DNA from: Albimonas sp036154955
GTDB lineage: Bacteria > Pseudomonadota > Alphaproteobacteria > Rhodobacterales > Rhodobacteraceae
Length of the DNA: 64,000 bases
Direction of reading: 5' to 3'
Assembly: GCA_036154955.1 (NCBI GenBank)
Contig: JAYZWL010000099.1
Location: 12,315-76,314, forward strand
In this document: in pieces, positions 17,334 to 25,888 of the stretch
Numbering within the stretch: position 1 is the stretch's first letter
Layout of the letters: every line of letters starts with the position of its first letter
The notes under the pieces: generated by a model
Database searches by the model: none
What the model was told of the DNA's origin: nothing
The model's input: only the letters and a program-made list of their open reading frames with translations
Made by a program: the position numbers and the translations under genes

Positions 17334-18515
17334 ATGACGCGCCGCCTTCTTCGCTCCCTCCGCGCGCTCGGGCCCGCGGTGTCCGCCGCGCCGCCGGCCG
17401 AGGCGGCGCGCGCCGGGATCGGGGCCCTGGTCGGGCTGGGGGTCGCGGGGCTGGCCGCGCGCTGGCCCTGGGCGGACGCGCGGCTGGGGCTGGCGCTGAT
17501 CGCGCCGTTCGGGGCGACCTCGGTGCTGCTGTTCGCCGTGCCCAACAGCCCGCTCGCCCAGCCCTGGTCCGCCATCGTCGGCAACACGGTCGCCGCCCTG
17601 GTCGGGGTCGCGGTCTGCCTGTCGGTTCCCGACCCCACCCTGCGGACGGCCCTGGCGGTGGCGCTCGCCATCGCCGCAACCCTGCTGTGCCGGGCCGTCC
17701 ACCCGCCCGCCGGCGCGGTGGCGATGACCGCCGCGCTCAGCCCCGACGCCATCGCCGATCAGGGCTTCGCCTTCGCCCTGACCCCGGTGGCCGCGGGCAC
17801 CGTGCTGCTGGTGATCGTCGCCGCCGCCTACGCCCGCCTGACCGGGCGGCGCTATCCCCATCGCCTGCCGGAGGGCGCCGGCGCCGCGCCGCCTGCGCCG
17901 ATGCGCCGGCTCGGGCTGGGCGAGGCGGAGCTGACCGGCATCCTCGACCGCTACCGGCAAAGCCTCAATCTCGGCGCCGGGGACCTCGCCCGCCTGATCG
18001 GCGCCGCGGAGCTGGAAGCCGCCGCCCGCCGCGCCGGGCCGCTGCTGGCCGCCGACATCATGTCCCGCGACCCGGTCACGGTCGGGCCCGACGCGCCGCT
18101 GGCGGAGATCGCGGACCTGTTCCGCCGCCGCCGCTTCGCCTCCCTGCCCGTGGTCGGCGAGGACGGGCGATTCCTGGGCGTGATCTTCCAGATCCACCTG
18201 ATCGAGCGCGCCCGGAACGACGCGCTGCGCCTGCATCGAGGCTTCGGCGCGGCGATGGCGCGGCTGGCGGACCGGCGGCGCGAGCGTCCGCCCCGCGCGG
18301 CTGAGATCATGTCCGTCGCCGGCCCCCGCGCCACCCTGGCGACGCCCATCGCGGCGCTGCTGCCGCTGATGGCCGACGGCGAGGTCGAGGCGGTCCCGGT
18401 TCTGGCCCATGGCCGGGTGCTGGGCATCGTCACCCGCACCGACCTGGTCGCGGCGCTGGCCCGCGTCGCGGTGTCGGGAGAGGACGGAGCGGGCGACGCG
18501 GGCGGGAACGGCTGA
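17334..18515 (+). CDS. HPP family membrane protein with CBS domains
   Basis: A 393-residue protein. Residues 20-165 hold four to five membrane helices with the family signature CRAVHPPAGAVAMTAAL near residue 122. Two CBS domains follow: LLAADIMSRDPVTVGPDAPL near residue 240, with the helix RRRRFASLPVV, and RAAEIMSVAGP to IVTRTDLVAAL at the end. CBS pairs usually bind adenosine nucleotides and gate the attached module. HPP proteins have been linked to nitrite transport in cyanobacteria and plastids, but function here is unproven. The TrkH gene begins 44 bases downstream on the same strand, so ion transport may be a shared theme. Confidence 0.85.
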   Translation: MTRRLLRSLRALGPAVSAAPPAEAARAGIGALVGLGVAGLAARWPWADARLGLALIAPFGATSVLLFAVPNSPLAQPWSAIVGNTVAALVGVAVCLSVPDPTLRTALAVALAIAATLLCRAVHPPAGAVAMTAALSPDAIADQGFAFALTPVAAGTVLLVIVAAAYARLTGRRYPHRLPEGAGAAPPAPMRRLGLGEAELTGILDRYRQSLNLGAGDLARLIGAAELEAAARRAGPLLAADIMSRDPVTVGPDAPLAEIADLFRRRRFASLPVVGEDGRFLGVIFQIHLIERARNDALRLHRGFGAAMARLADRRRERPPRAAEIMSVAGPRATLATPIAALLPLMADGEVEAVPVLAHGRVLGIVTRTDLVAALARVAVSGEDGAGDAGGNG

Positions 18516-18559
18516 GCCGGCCTGACGCTTCGCGTTGACAGGCGGGGCGGGGCCGGGCG

Positions 18560-20038
18560 ATGCATCGGTCCGACATGCCCGACCTGCGCTCCGCCTTTCA
18601 CCTCATCGGCCTGCTGGTCGCGGCCCTCGGGCTGTCGATGCTGGCGCCGATGGCCGCGGACCTGGTCGGAAACGACGCCAACTGGCGCGGCTTCGGCGTG
18701 TCGGCCTTCCTGTGCGTGATCACCGGCGGGCTGATCGCCGCCGCGTCCCGCGCGCCGGGGGCCCGGCGCGGGCTGTCGATCCAGGAGACCTTCCTGCTGA
18801 CCTCGCTGTGCTGGCTGCTGCTGCCGGTGTTCGGGGCCCTGCCCTTCATCTTCGGAGCCCCCGGCGCGACCGTGACCGACGCCTTCTTCGAGGCGATGTC
18901 CGGCTTCACCACCACCGGCTCCACCGTGTTCTCCGGCCTCGACGACTTCCCCAAGGGCGCGCTGCTCTGGCGCGGGATGCTGCAATGGTTCGGCGGCGTC
19001 GGCATCGTGGTGGTCGCGATGGCCTTCCTGCCCGCGCTGCGGGTCGGGGGGATGCAGGTGTTCCGCTCCGAGGCCTTCGACACCTTCGGCAAGATCCTGC
19101 CCCGGGCGGGGGAGATCGCCATCTCCATCTCCTGGCTCTACGCCGGGCTGACTCTGGCCTGCATCCTGGCCTATTCCGCCTGCGGGATGTCGATGTTCGA
19201 CGCGGTGGTGCACGCGATGACCTCGGTCTCCACCGGCGGCTTCGCCAATTACGACGCCTCGCTGGGGCATTTCTCGGGGGCGGTGGAATACGTCTCCTCG
19301 GTGTTCATGCTGCTGGCCTCCCTGCCCTTCGTGCGGCTGGTGCAGCTCGCCTCCGGCTCCGCCCGCCCGATCTTCCGGGACGAGCAGGTGCGCGCCTTCC
19401 TGTTCGCCATCCTCGCCTTCGCGCTGTCGATCCTCGCCTTCCGCATGGTCACCGATCCGGTCCCCCATGCGGCCGGGTTCGAACAGCACCTGCGCGAGAC
19501 GCTGTTCAACACCGTCTCGATCATCACCGGCACCGGCTACGCGTCGGAGAACTATATCGAGTGGGGGTCCTTCCCCGCCGCGGCCTTTTTCCTGATGGGG
19601 CTGGTGGGGGGCTGCGCGGGGTCGACCTGCTGCTCGGTCAAGATCTTCCGATACCAGATCGTCGCCGCCGCGGTCTGGAGCCAGATCCAGCGCATCCACT
19701 CCCCCCACGGCGTCTTCGCGCCGCGCTTCGCGGGGCGGGCGGTGGACGAGGATGTGATCTCCTCGGTCATGGGGTTCCTGTTCCTGTTCTTCCTGACGCT
19801 GGCGCTGCTCTCGGTCTCCATGGGGATGCTGGGCTACGACTCCGTCACCGCGATTTCCGGGGCGGCGACGGCGCTGGGCAATATCGGGCCGGGGCTGGGC
19901 GAGATCATCGGGCCCGCGGGCAATTTCGCGCCGCTGTCGGACGCGGCCAAGTGGCTGCTGGCGATCGGGATGCTGCTGGGCAGGCTGGAGCTGATGGGGG
20001 TCTACGTGCTGTTCACCGCCGCGTTCTGGCGGGGCTGA
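18560..20038 (+). CDS. trkH: TrkH family potassium uptake protein
   Basis: A 492-residue inner-membrane channel subunit with four repeated M1-P-M2 units. The pore loops that give potassium selectivity are visible: SGFTTTGSTVFSGLDD near residue 115, TSVSTGGFANYDASLG near 220, SIITGTGYASENYIEWG near 320, and TALGNIGPGLGEIIGP near 435. TrkH works with the cytoplasmic NAD-binding TrkA, which is not in the window. Length matches TrkH (about 480). ATG 18560 is used; MPDLRS, 15 bases in, is an alternative start. The gene follows the HPP-CBS gene and faces imuB. Confidence 0.96.
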   Translation: MHRSDMPDLRSAFHLIGLLVAALGLSMLAPMAADLVGNDANWRGFGVSAFLCVITGGLIAAASRAPGARRGLSIQETFLLTSLCWLLLPVFGALPFIFGAPGATVTDAFFEAMSGFTTTGSTVFSGLDDFPKGALLWRGMLQWFGGVGIVVVAMAFLPALRVGGMQVFRSEAFDTFGKILPRAGEIAISISWLYAGLTLACILAYSACGMSMFDAVVHAMTSVSTGGFANYDASLGHFSGAVEYVSSVFMLLASLPFVRLVQLASGSARPIFRDEQVRAFLFAILAFALSILAFRMVTDPVPHAAGFEQHLRETLFNTVSIITGTGYASENYIEWGSFPAAAFFLMGLVGGCAGSTCCSVKIFRYQIVAAAVWSQIQRIHSPHGVFAPRFAGRAVDEDVISSVMGFLFLFFLTLALLSVSMGMLGYDSVTAISGAATALGNIGPGLGEIIGPAGNFAPLSDAAKWLLAIGMLLGRLELMGVYVLFTAAFWRG

Positions 20039-20049
20039 GGACGAAGGAC

Positions 20050-20074
20050 CGGCCCCCCCGGGCGCACGGGGCCG
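20050..20074. terminator. Hairpin between convergent trkH and imuB
   Basis: CGGCCCC (20050-20056) pairs with GGGGCCG (20068-20074). It lies in the 39-base gap between two convergent genes and could serve both. There is no T tract. Confidence 0.4.
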
Positions 20075-20077
20075 CCG

Positions 20078-21865
20078 TCAGGCGAAGACCCCGTGCAGGA
20101 ACCAGCCGTTGGACCGGTCCGGCCCGTCGCCGCCGCGGGCCTCGAAGATCCACAGCCGCTCCCCCGTCTCGGTCTCCACCCGCCAGTAATCCCGCGGGCC
20201 GCTGCGCCAGGCGGGGTCGTCCAGCCACCATTCCGGCGCGATCCGCTCCGGCCCCGTGGCGACCTGCACCCGCCGCTCCCCCCGCCGCCAGACGAAGGCC
20301 TGCGGCGGGCGGCCTGGGACGGTCAGGCGGATCGGCTCCGGGTCGAACAGGGTCAGCGGCCGGGTTCCGGGCGGGGCCGCGGCGCGCCAGCCGGAGGCGG
20401 GGGGCGAGGACCAGGCGGCGGCGGCGAGATGGGCGCATTTCTCCGGCAGGTGGCTGTCGCCGGGTTGCAGGCGCATCAGCCGCTCCAGCCCGATGCGGGC
20501 GCCGAGCCGGCCCAGCAGGTCGGCGAAATCCGCGCCGCCGCCGGGCGCGGCGCGGGCCTGCGCCTCGGCCCGCGCCTCGAAATGCCCGCGCGGGCGCAGG
20601 TCCGAGAGCGGCTCGACCAGCACCGCCTCCAGCCGCACCGCGTCCACGCCGAAGCCCGCGTCGAACTCCCCCAGCGCCCGGTCGAACAGGCCCGCCAGCC
20701 GGGCCGGGTCGCGCCCGGCGCGCGCCAGCCCCACCTCCCGCGCCTGCTCCCCCCCGTCCACCCGGCGGATGGCGAGGCGCAGGCGGCGCGCGCCCAGCCC
20801 CTCCTCCTCCCGCCGGGCGCAGAGCCGGACGAGCAGCCGGGCCAGCGCCGCCTCCAGATCCGCGCGCAGGCCGATGGGCTCGGGCAGGGTCAGACGCGCC
20901 GCGTGCAGCCGCGGCGGCGGGGCGGGGGAGACGGGCTCCGGCGCCGCCCCCAGCGCCTGGTCGAGCCGGGCCGGAAGCTCCGCCCCGAAGCGGCGGGCGA
21001 GGGCGGCGCGCGGCATCCCGTAAAGGTCGCCCACCGCCCGCAGCCCCAGCCGCATCAGCGCCGCGACCGTGGCCGGCGGCAGGCGCAGGCAGGCCACCGG
21101 CAGGGGCGCGAGCGCGACGCGCGAGCCGCCAGGCGGCGCGATGGCCACCGGCGGGCGGGCGCCCCCCGCCTCCGCATCGCCGCCGCGCCGGGCCCGCCCC
21201 CAGGTCCCGGCCCAGCCGCCCCGTCGCTCCGTCGCGCGGGAAGGGGAGCGCACCCGCGTCGCATGGGCGTCCTGGCGGATGGCGTCGCCCGCCGCCTCCC
21301 GCGAGGGCCCCGGCGCCTCGCCGCCGAACCGGGCCAGCGCCCAGGCCCCGCCGCGGCTGTCGGCGATCCCGGCCCGGGCGCTGAGGCCCAGGTCCGCCAG
21401 TTCCCGCACCATGCGCGCCGCCATCTCCGCCTCGCCGCCGAACAGATGCGCGCAGCCGGTGATATCGAGCGCGAGGCCCCCTTCGCCGCCCCGCTCCGGC
21501 GTGTCCTCCACCGCCTCCGCCGCCGCCCAGGGGGAGAAGCGCTGCGCCCAACGCAGCAGGCCGGCGCGGAACCGGGTCTCCGCCCCGCGGTCGCGCATCC
21601 GGGTGGCGAGGCCGGGGATCATGGCCCGCGCGTCGGTCAGCGCCATGCCGGGCGAAAGCCCCGCCGCCGCCGCCGCCCGGTTGACCGAGACCAGCCGCAG
21701 GCCGGAGGCGAGATCCTCCGCCACCGCGAAGGGCGGCCGGCCCTCGCCCCCCTCCTCTCCCTCTTCCTCCGCCGTCAGCCCGTGATGGGCCAGCCCCGGA
21801 CGGCGCAACTCACGCTCCGCCGCCAGCAGGGGCAGCCACAGGCAGAGGATTCGGCGTCGGGACAT
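20078..21865 (-). CDS. imuB: Inactive Y-family DNA polymerase homologue ImuB
   Basis: A 595-residue protein related to Y-family polymerases. The first catalytic strand reads RILCLWLPLLAAERELRR and lacks the metal-binding aspartate, as expected for ImuB, which bridges the DnaE2 polymerase to the beta clamp in damage-induced mutagenesis. LDITGCAHLFGGE near residue 140 and the C-terminal DYWRVETETGERLWIF tail are ImuB-like. A low-complexity insertion of about 50 residues rich in Arg, Gly and Ala lies near residue 200. The start at 21865 lies 31 bases from a perfect alphaproteobacterial LexA box. Neither imuA nor dnaE2 is next to it, which is unusual. Confidence 0.88.
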   Translation of the reverse strand: MSRRRILCLWLPLLAAERELRRPGLAHHGLTAEEEGEEGGEGRPPFAVAEDLASGLRLVSVNRAAAAAGLSPGMALTDARAMIPGLATRMRDRGAETRFRAGLLRWAQRFSPWAAAEAVEDTPERGGEGGLALDITGCAHLFGGEAEMAARMVRELADLGLSARAGIADSRGGAWALARFGGEAPGPSREAAGDAIRQDAHATRVRSPSRATERRGGWAGTWGRARRGGDAEAGGARPPVAIAPPGGSRVALAPLPVACLRLPPATVAALMRLGLRAVGDLYGMPRAALARRFGAELPARLDQALGAAPEPVSPAPPPRLHAARLTLPEPIGLRADLEAALARLLVRLCARREEEGLGARRLRLAIRRVDGGEQAREVGLARAGRDPARLAGLFDRALGEFDAGFGVDAVRLEAVLVEPLSDLRPRGHFEARAEAQARAAPGGGADFADLLGRLGARIGLERLMRLQPGDSHLPEKCAHLAAAAWSSPPASGWRAAAPPGTRPLTLFDPEPIRLTVPGRPPQAFVWRRGERRVQVATGPERIAPEWWLDDPAWRSGPRDYWRVETETGERLWIFEARGGDGPDRSNGWFLHGVFA

Positions 21866-21896
21866 CGGGGCCTCGGCAGACGACTCGAGCAGGAAT

Positions 21897-21911
21897 GTTC
21901 CTGATATGTTC
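21897..21911 (-). promoter_or_regulatory. LexA (SOS) box of imuB
   Basis: On the - strand the sequence is GAAC-ATATCAG-GAAC, exactly the GAAC-N7-GAAC operator of alphaproteobacterial LexA. It lies 31 bases upstream of the imuB start in a locally AT-rich stretch. imuB is a known SOS gene, so DNA damage should induce it. Confidence 0.9.
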
Positions 21912-21993
21912 TCATTTTGCGCCCGGCGGATCGCGGAGTCGAGCCGCGGCCCTGAAATCGCCTCCCAGCCCGCACGCCCCCGGAAACGGCGAC

Positions 21994-22020
21994 GGGCCGC
22001 CCCCGCATGGGAGGCGGCCC
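21994..22020 (-). terminator. Hairpin downstream of the TRAP large-permease gene
   Basis: GGGCCGCC (21994-22001) pairs with GGCGGCCC (22013-22020). It lies 43 bases after the TRAP gene stop and also upstream of the imuB promoter, so it would insulate the SOS gene. Confidence 0.5.
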
Positions 22021-22062
22021 GCCTGATCTCGTCCCGGTCGCCCGGTCCCCCGGGCGCCCGGC

Positions 22063-24726
22063 TCAGAAGTTGAGCGACAGGTTGCGGTGCGAGGATTCGC
22101 AGGCCGCCACCGACAGCGCCACCTCTTCCGGCATCCGGTCCAGCGCCCGCACGCCGACCGAGCCGCCGATGCCGTCGACATAGGCCTGCAGGCCGGGCGC
22201 GAGGTCCTTCTCCGCCCGCGCCCGCCAGGCGAGTTCGGCGTCCAGCGCCGCGATCGCCTCGTCCATGCCGGCCAGCGCCGCCGCCTCGTCGGGATTGTCC
22301 GAACGCAGCGCCTTGCGGGCCTCGTTCACGCCCGACCGCACGTCCGAGGCCCCGTCGATGTTCCCCACGGCCGAACGCAGTTCGCTCACCGGGTCCACCA
22401 GGTCCGCGGCCGGCGTCTTGCCGATGCGGTCGCGGAACGCCTCCAGCGCCGGGCGGATGTCGCGCAGCGCGTCCGCGGCGCGGATCAGCGCCAGCGTCTG
22501 GATCGCCGCCGACGCGCTCTCCTCCCCGGCCCGGCGATACTGCCGGCGGAGGTTCTGCTCCTCCTTGTTGACCTCGGCGAAGGCCTTGTAGGCGTCGGGC
22601 CACTCGGCGGGGATCCGCGCGCGCAGCTCCTCCATCTCCAGCTTGATCGTCTCGATCCGGGCCGCCATCTCGGCCTTCTCGGCCTCGACCCGCGGGCCTT
22701 CGCCGATCATCCGGTTGATCGCGGTCCGAAGCTCCTCGATCTCCGCCTCGTCGCGGCGGATATCCCGCTCCAGCAGGCGCACCCGGTCGTGCAGCGGCCG
22801 GTAGTCCACCGAGGCCGCGTCCACCCTGCCGGCGGCGACGTCGGCCTCGGGCAGCAGCGTCAGCGCGGTCTCGGCGCTGTCGAAGCCGGCGGCGAGGTCC
22901 TTCGCCGTCCGGTCCGGCAGGTAGGACAGGTCCAGCCCCCTCGCGGTCGAGATCACCGAGCGGATCGAGGACTCGTCCCGCCGGATCACCGACATCGCGT
23001 GATCCTCCAGGCACATCTGCAGCCGCGGGTTGCGGGGCGGCGGCGCGGTTTCGGCCGTCAGCCCGACCCGGTTGGGCAGATAGTTCACCAGCGGCGGATA
23101 CAGCCCGACGATGGCCAGCGCGATCAGCTGCAGCGAAATGAACGCCACCACGCCCTTGTAGATGTCGGTGGTCTTGACCGCGGCCGGGGCCACGCCGCGC
23201 AGGTAGAACAGCGCGAAGCCGAAGGGCGGGGTGAGGAACGAGGTCTGGATGTTCAGCCCGATCATCACGCCCAGCCAGACCGCGGTGATGTTCGCGGTCG
23301 GGTCGGCCAGCAGGATCGGGGCCACGATCGGCACCACGACCACCGCGATCTCGATGAAATCGAGGAAGAAGCCCAGCACGAAGATCACCGCCATGACGAT
23401 GATGAACTGCGACCAGAACCCGCCGGGCAGCCCCTGCAGGAAGTGGCGCACGATCTCCTCGCCGCCGAAGGCGCGGAAGGCCGCGGTCAGCACCGCCGCG
23501 CCCAGCAGGATGATGAACACGAGGCTGGTGGTCTTGGCCGTCTCCAGCATCACGCCCTGCAGCGTGTCCTCGATCTTCATCACCCGCAGGCCGGACCAGA
23601 CCAGCGCGGTCAGCAGGCCAGCGGTCGCCAGCAGCGCCAGATAAAGCCCGGTCTGGTCGTCGTCCGGCCCCAGCGCCTTGATGTTCAGCGACCAGTTCTG
23701 GCCGATGAGGAACAGCGCCACCAGCGAGACCACCGCGATGATCGCCGGCGTGTAGGCGCCCGGCTCATCTTCGCGCAGGCGGTAGCCGGCCATGATCAGC
23801 GCGCCCGCCGCCCCGATGGCGCCGGCCTGGTTCACCGTCGCCACGCCCGCGATGATCGAGCCCAGCACCAGGAAGATCAGCGCCAGCGGCGGCACCAGGA
23901 TCAGGATGGTGCGCCCCCAGAACTTCGCGTCGCGCTCGCCCTCGAACGGCACGGCGGGGGCGAGCTTGGGGCGCAGGATGGCGAAGCCGAGGATGAAGGC
24001 CATGTAGAGGCCGACCAGCAGCATCCCCGGCACGAAGGCCCCGAGGAACATCTCGCCGGCCGAGGTGCCCGACACGTCCAGCTCCGAGGGCATGGAGATC
24101 TCGCCTGTCGCGGCCTTGTAGAGCGCCTTGCGCGCGTTCGACGCCTGGTCGGTGGCCGAAGCCAGCTGGTCGGCGAGGATGATCAGCACGATGGAGGGCG
24201 GAATGATCTGCCCCAGCGTGCCGGACGCGGCGATGGTGCCGGTGGCCAGCGGCTTGGAATAGCCGTTGCGCATCATCGCGGGCAGCGAGATCAGGCCCAT
24301 GGCCACCACGGTCGCGCCGACGATGCCGGTGGTCGCCGCCAGCAGCGCGCCCACGAACACCACCGAGATGCCCAGGCCGCCGGGGATCGGGCCGAACAGC
24401 TGCGCCATGGCCACCAGCAGGTCCTCGGCGATCTTGGACCGCTGCAGCATGATGCCCATGAAGATGAAGAGCGGAATGGCGATCAGCGTGTCGCGCTCCA
24501 CCTCCCAGTAGACGCCGCGCAGGTTGGTCACGCCCGCCGACAGCCATTGCGCCGGCCCTCCGACCGCGAAATAGGCGTCGGTCGAGCCCTCCAGCACGTA
24601 GCCGGTCAGCGCCGCGGCGCCGATGGCGATGATCGCCGAGCCCGGCAGCGCGAAGGCCACCGGAAAGCCGGAGCCGAGCGCGAAGGCCATCAGGGCGATC
24701 AGCACGAAGATGAAAAGTACTTCCAT
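22063..24726 (-). CDS. TRAP transporter large permease fused to a C-terminal coiled-coil domain
   Basis: An 887-residue protein, about twice the usual DctM size (about 430). Residues 1-575 are the multi-helix permease, opening with MEVLFIFVLIALMAFALGSG and including IAIPLFIFMGIMLQRSKIA, GQIIPPSIVLIILADQLA, FFLDFIEIAVVVVPI and SFLTPPFGFALFYLRG. The middle has a longer insert than classic DctM. Residues 578-887 are soluble and very charged, with heptad-like segments from about 650 to 760 predicted as coiled coil. The frame is continuous, with no stop between the two parts. It lies 24 bases after the small-subunit gene. The extension faces an unknown side and has no function I can name. Confidence 0.9.
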   Translation of the reverse strand: MEVLFIFVLIALMAFALGSGFPVAFALPGSAIIAIGAAALTGYVLEGSTDAYFAVGGPAQWLSAGVTNLRGVYWEVERDTLIAIPLFIFMGIMLQRSKIAEDLLVAMAQLFGPIPGGLGISVVFVGALLAATTGIVGATVVAMGLISLPAMMRNGYSKPLATGTIAASGTLGQIIPPSIVLIILADQLASATDQASNARKALYKAATGEISMPSELDVSGTSAGEMFLGAFVPGMLLVGLYMAFILGFAILRPKLAPAVPFEGERDAKFWGRTILILVPPLALIFLVLGSIIAGVATVNQAGAIGAAGALIMAGYRLREDEPGAYTPAIIAVVSLVALFLIGQNWSLNIKALGPDDDQTGLYLALLATAGLLTALVWSGLRVMKIEDTLQGVMLETAKTTSLVFIILLGAAVLTAAFRAFGGEEIVRHFLQGLPGGFWSQFIIVMAVIFVLGFFLDFIEIAVVVVPIVAPILLADPTANITAVWLGVMIGLNIQTSFLTPPFGFALFYLRGVAPAAVKTTDIYKGVVAFISLQLIALAIVGLYPPLVNYLPNRVGLTAETAPPPRNPRLQMCLEDHAMSVIRRDESSIRSVISTARGLDLSYLPDRTAKDLAAGFDSAETALTLLPEADVAAGRVDAASVDYRPLHDRVRLLERDIRRDEAEIEELRTAINRMIGEGPRVEAEKAEMAARIETIKLEMEELRARIPAEWPDAYKAFAEVNKEEQNLRRQYRRAGEESASAAIQTLALIRAADALRDIRPALEAFRDRIGKTPAADLVDPVSELRSAVGNIDGASDVRSGVNEARKALRSDNPDEAAALAGMDEAIAALDAELAWRARAEKDLAPGLQAYVDGIGGSVGVRALDRMPEEVALSVAACESSHRNLSLNF

Positions 24727-24750
24727 GGTCTCTCTATCCCCTGTCCCGGC

Positions 24751-25773
24751 TCAGGAGGCCGAGGCGCCTTCGTGCTCGCGCGCGCCCGGATCGCCGCGCC
24801 GGTCGGCGACGGCGTCGAGCAGCATGGCGCAGAACTGGATCAGCATGGTCATGGCGAAGATCGCCAGGAACCCGGCCATCAGGTATTTGACATACATGCC
24901 GAACCCGGTCTGCGTGACCTCGAAGTTCAGCAGCGGCGCCATGATGATCGAGGTGCGCGAGGTCATGCCCAGCATCATGATCGTCCAGCACAGGACGATG
25001 CCCAGCAGCAGCGCCCCGACCGCGTTCACCAGCCCCTTGGTGCGGGAGGAGAAGCCGGCGTAGAACACGTCCACGCGCACATGCCCCTCCTCCAGCAGCG
25101 TGTAGGCGGAGGCGAAGAGGAACAGGGCCGCGTACCAGAACCGCACGAGGTCGCCCATGAACGCCTGCTCGTAGGCGAAGATGAAGCGGGAGAGCACGAT
25201 CATCAGCTCCGCCGCCACGATCAGCAGCGCCAGCCAGGTGAAGCCCAGGGTGCGGGTGAAGAAGGCGGTCAGGAAGCCCAGCGCCAGCAGCGGGATGTGC
25301 ACCACCGGGCCGCGATAGAGCGGGCGGGCCAGGTCGTTGGCCAGGCTCTCGCCCACCAGGCTCGGCAGGATCTCCTCGACCCGCAGGAACGAGATCACCG
25401 CATCGGCGAGGCCCACATAGAGCACCGCGAAGAACGCGCCTCGGATCACCCAGAAATTGAAGGCGGTGATGCGGTCCGCATCCTCGCGCAGGCCGATGAC
25501 CGGGGTGCGGAACACGAAGACGGCGGCCGCGGCGATCCCGATCGGGTAGAGCAGCAGCAGGATCCAGGCCCGGACGTCGCCGGCGCCGGCCAGCGCCTCG
25601 CCGGGGCCGGGTATGCCGACGATCAGCGTCAGCCAGGTCTCCAGCACGAAGACGCCGAGACAGAACAGGTTCGCCCAGGCGATGAACCGGAACAGCCGGT
25701 CTACGCCGTCATTGCCCCCGGCGCGCCCGAGGCGCCGAAGGGAATCCGTGGCCGCGATCATCCGATCCTCCAC
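24751..25773 (-). CDS. TRAP transporter small permease subunit (large variant)
   Basis: A 340-residue inner-membrane protein, twice the length of typical DctQ (about 170). Eight or so hydrophobic helices are visible, among them ILLLLYPIGIAAAAVFVF, IPLLALGFLTAFF and LLLGIVLCWTIMMLGM. The DctQ-like part is the C-terminal half, with EEGHVRVDVFYAGFSSRTKG, the motif that contacts the large subunit. Large Q subunits of this kind accompany TakP-type binding proteins. The start at 25773 is used; MIAATDS, 12 bases in, is also possible. Between the binding-protein gene upstream and this one lies a perfect 11-bp hairpin. Confidence 0.9.
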   Translation of the reverse strand: MEDRMIAATDSLRRLGRAGGNDGVDRLFRFIAWANLFCLGVFVLETWLTLIVGIPGPGEALAGAGDVRAWILLLLYPIGIAAAAVFVFRTPVIGLREDADRITAFNFWVIRGAFFAVLYVGLADAVISFLRVEEILPSLVGESLANDLARPLYRGPVVHIPLLALGFLTAFFTRTLGFTWLALLIVAAELMIVLSRFIFAYEQAFMGDLVRFWYAALFLFASAYTLLEEGHVRVDVFYAGFSSRTKGLVNAVGALLLGIVLCWTIMMLGMTSRTSIIMAPLLNFEVTQTGFGMYVKYLMAGFLAIFAMTMLIQFCAMLLDAVADRRGDPGAREHEGASAS

Positions 25774-25788
25774 CCCTGAAAACGTTTC

Positions 25789-25814
25789 GCGGACGGGGGA
25801 AAACCCCCGTCCGC
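25789..25814 (-). terminator. Intercistronic hairpin in the TRAP operon
   Basis: GCGGACGGGGG (25789-25799), loop AAAA, and CCCCCGTCCGC (25804-25814) make a perfect 11-bp stem just upstream of the small-permease start and 75 bases after the binding-protein stop. Such stems often let the binding protein be made in excess by partial termination or by protecting the 3' end. Confidence 0.65.
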
Positions 25815-25888
25815 GTCGGAAGTCAAGCGGATGACCGCGATCCGGCGCGCGGGGCGCGCCGGACGCGGCGTCAGGATCGGACCGTCGG

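Noticed and set aside
22087..25779. Very long antisense reading frame (1230 codons) across the TRAP permease genes
   Set aside because: It is antisense to two clear membrane proteins and its product is a His/Arg/Gln/Gly-rich shadow. The same applies to the long antisense frames at 4739-7480, 7432-9660 and 35751-39350.
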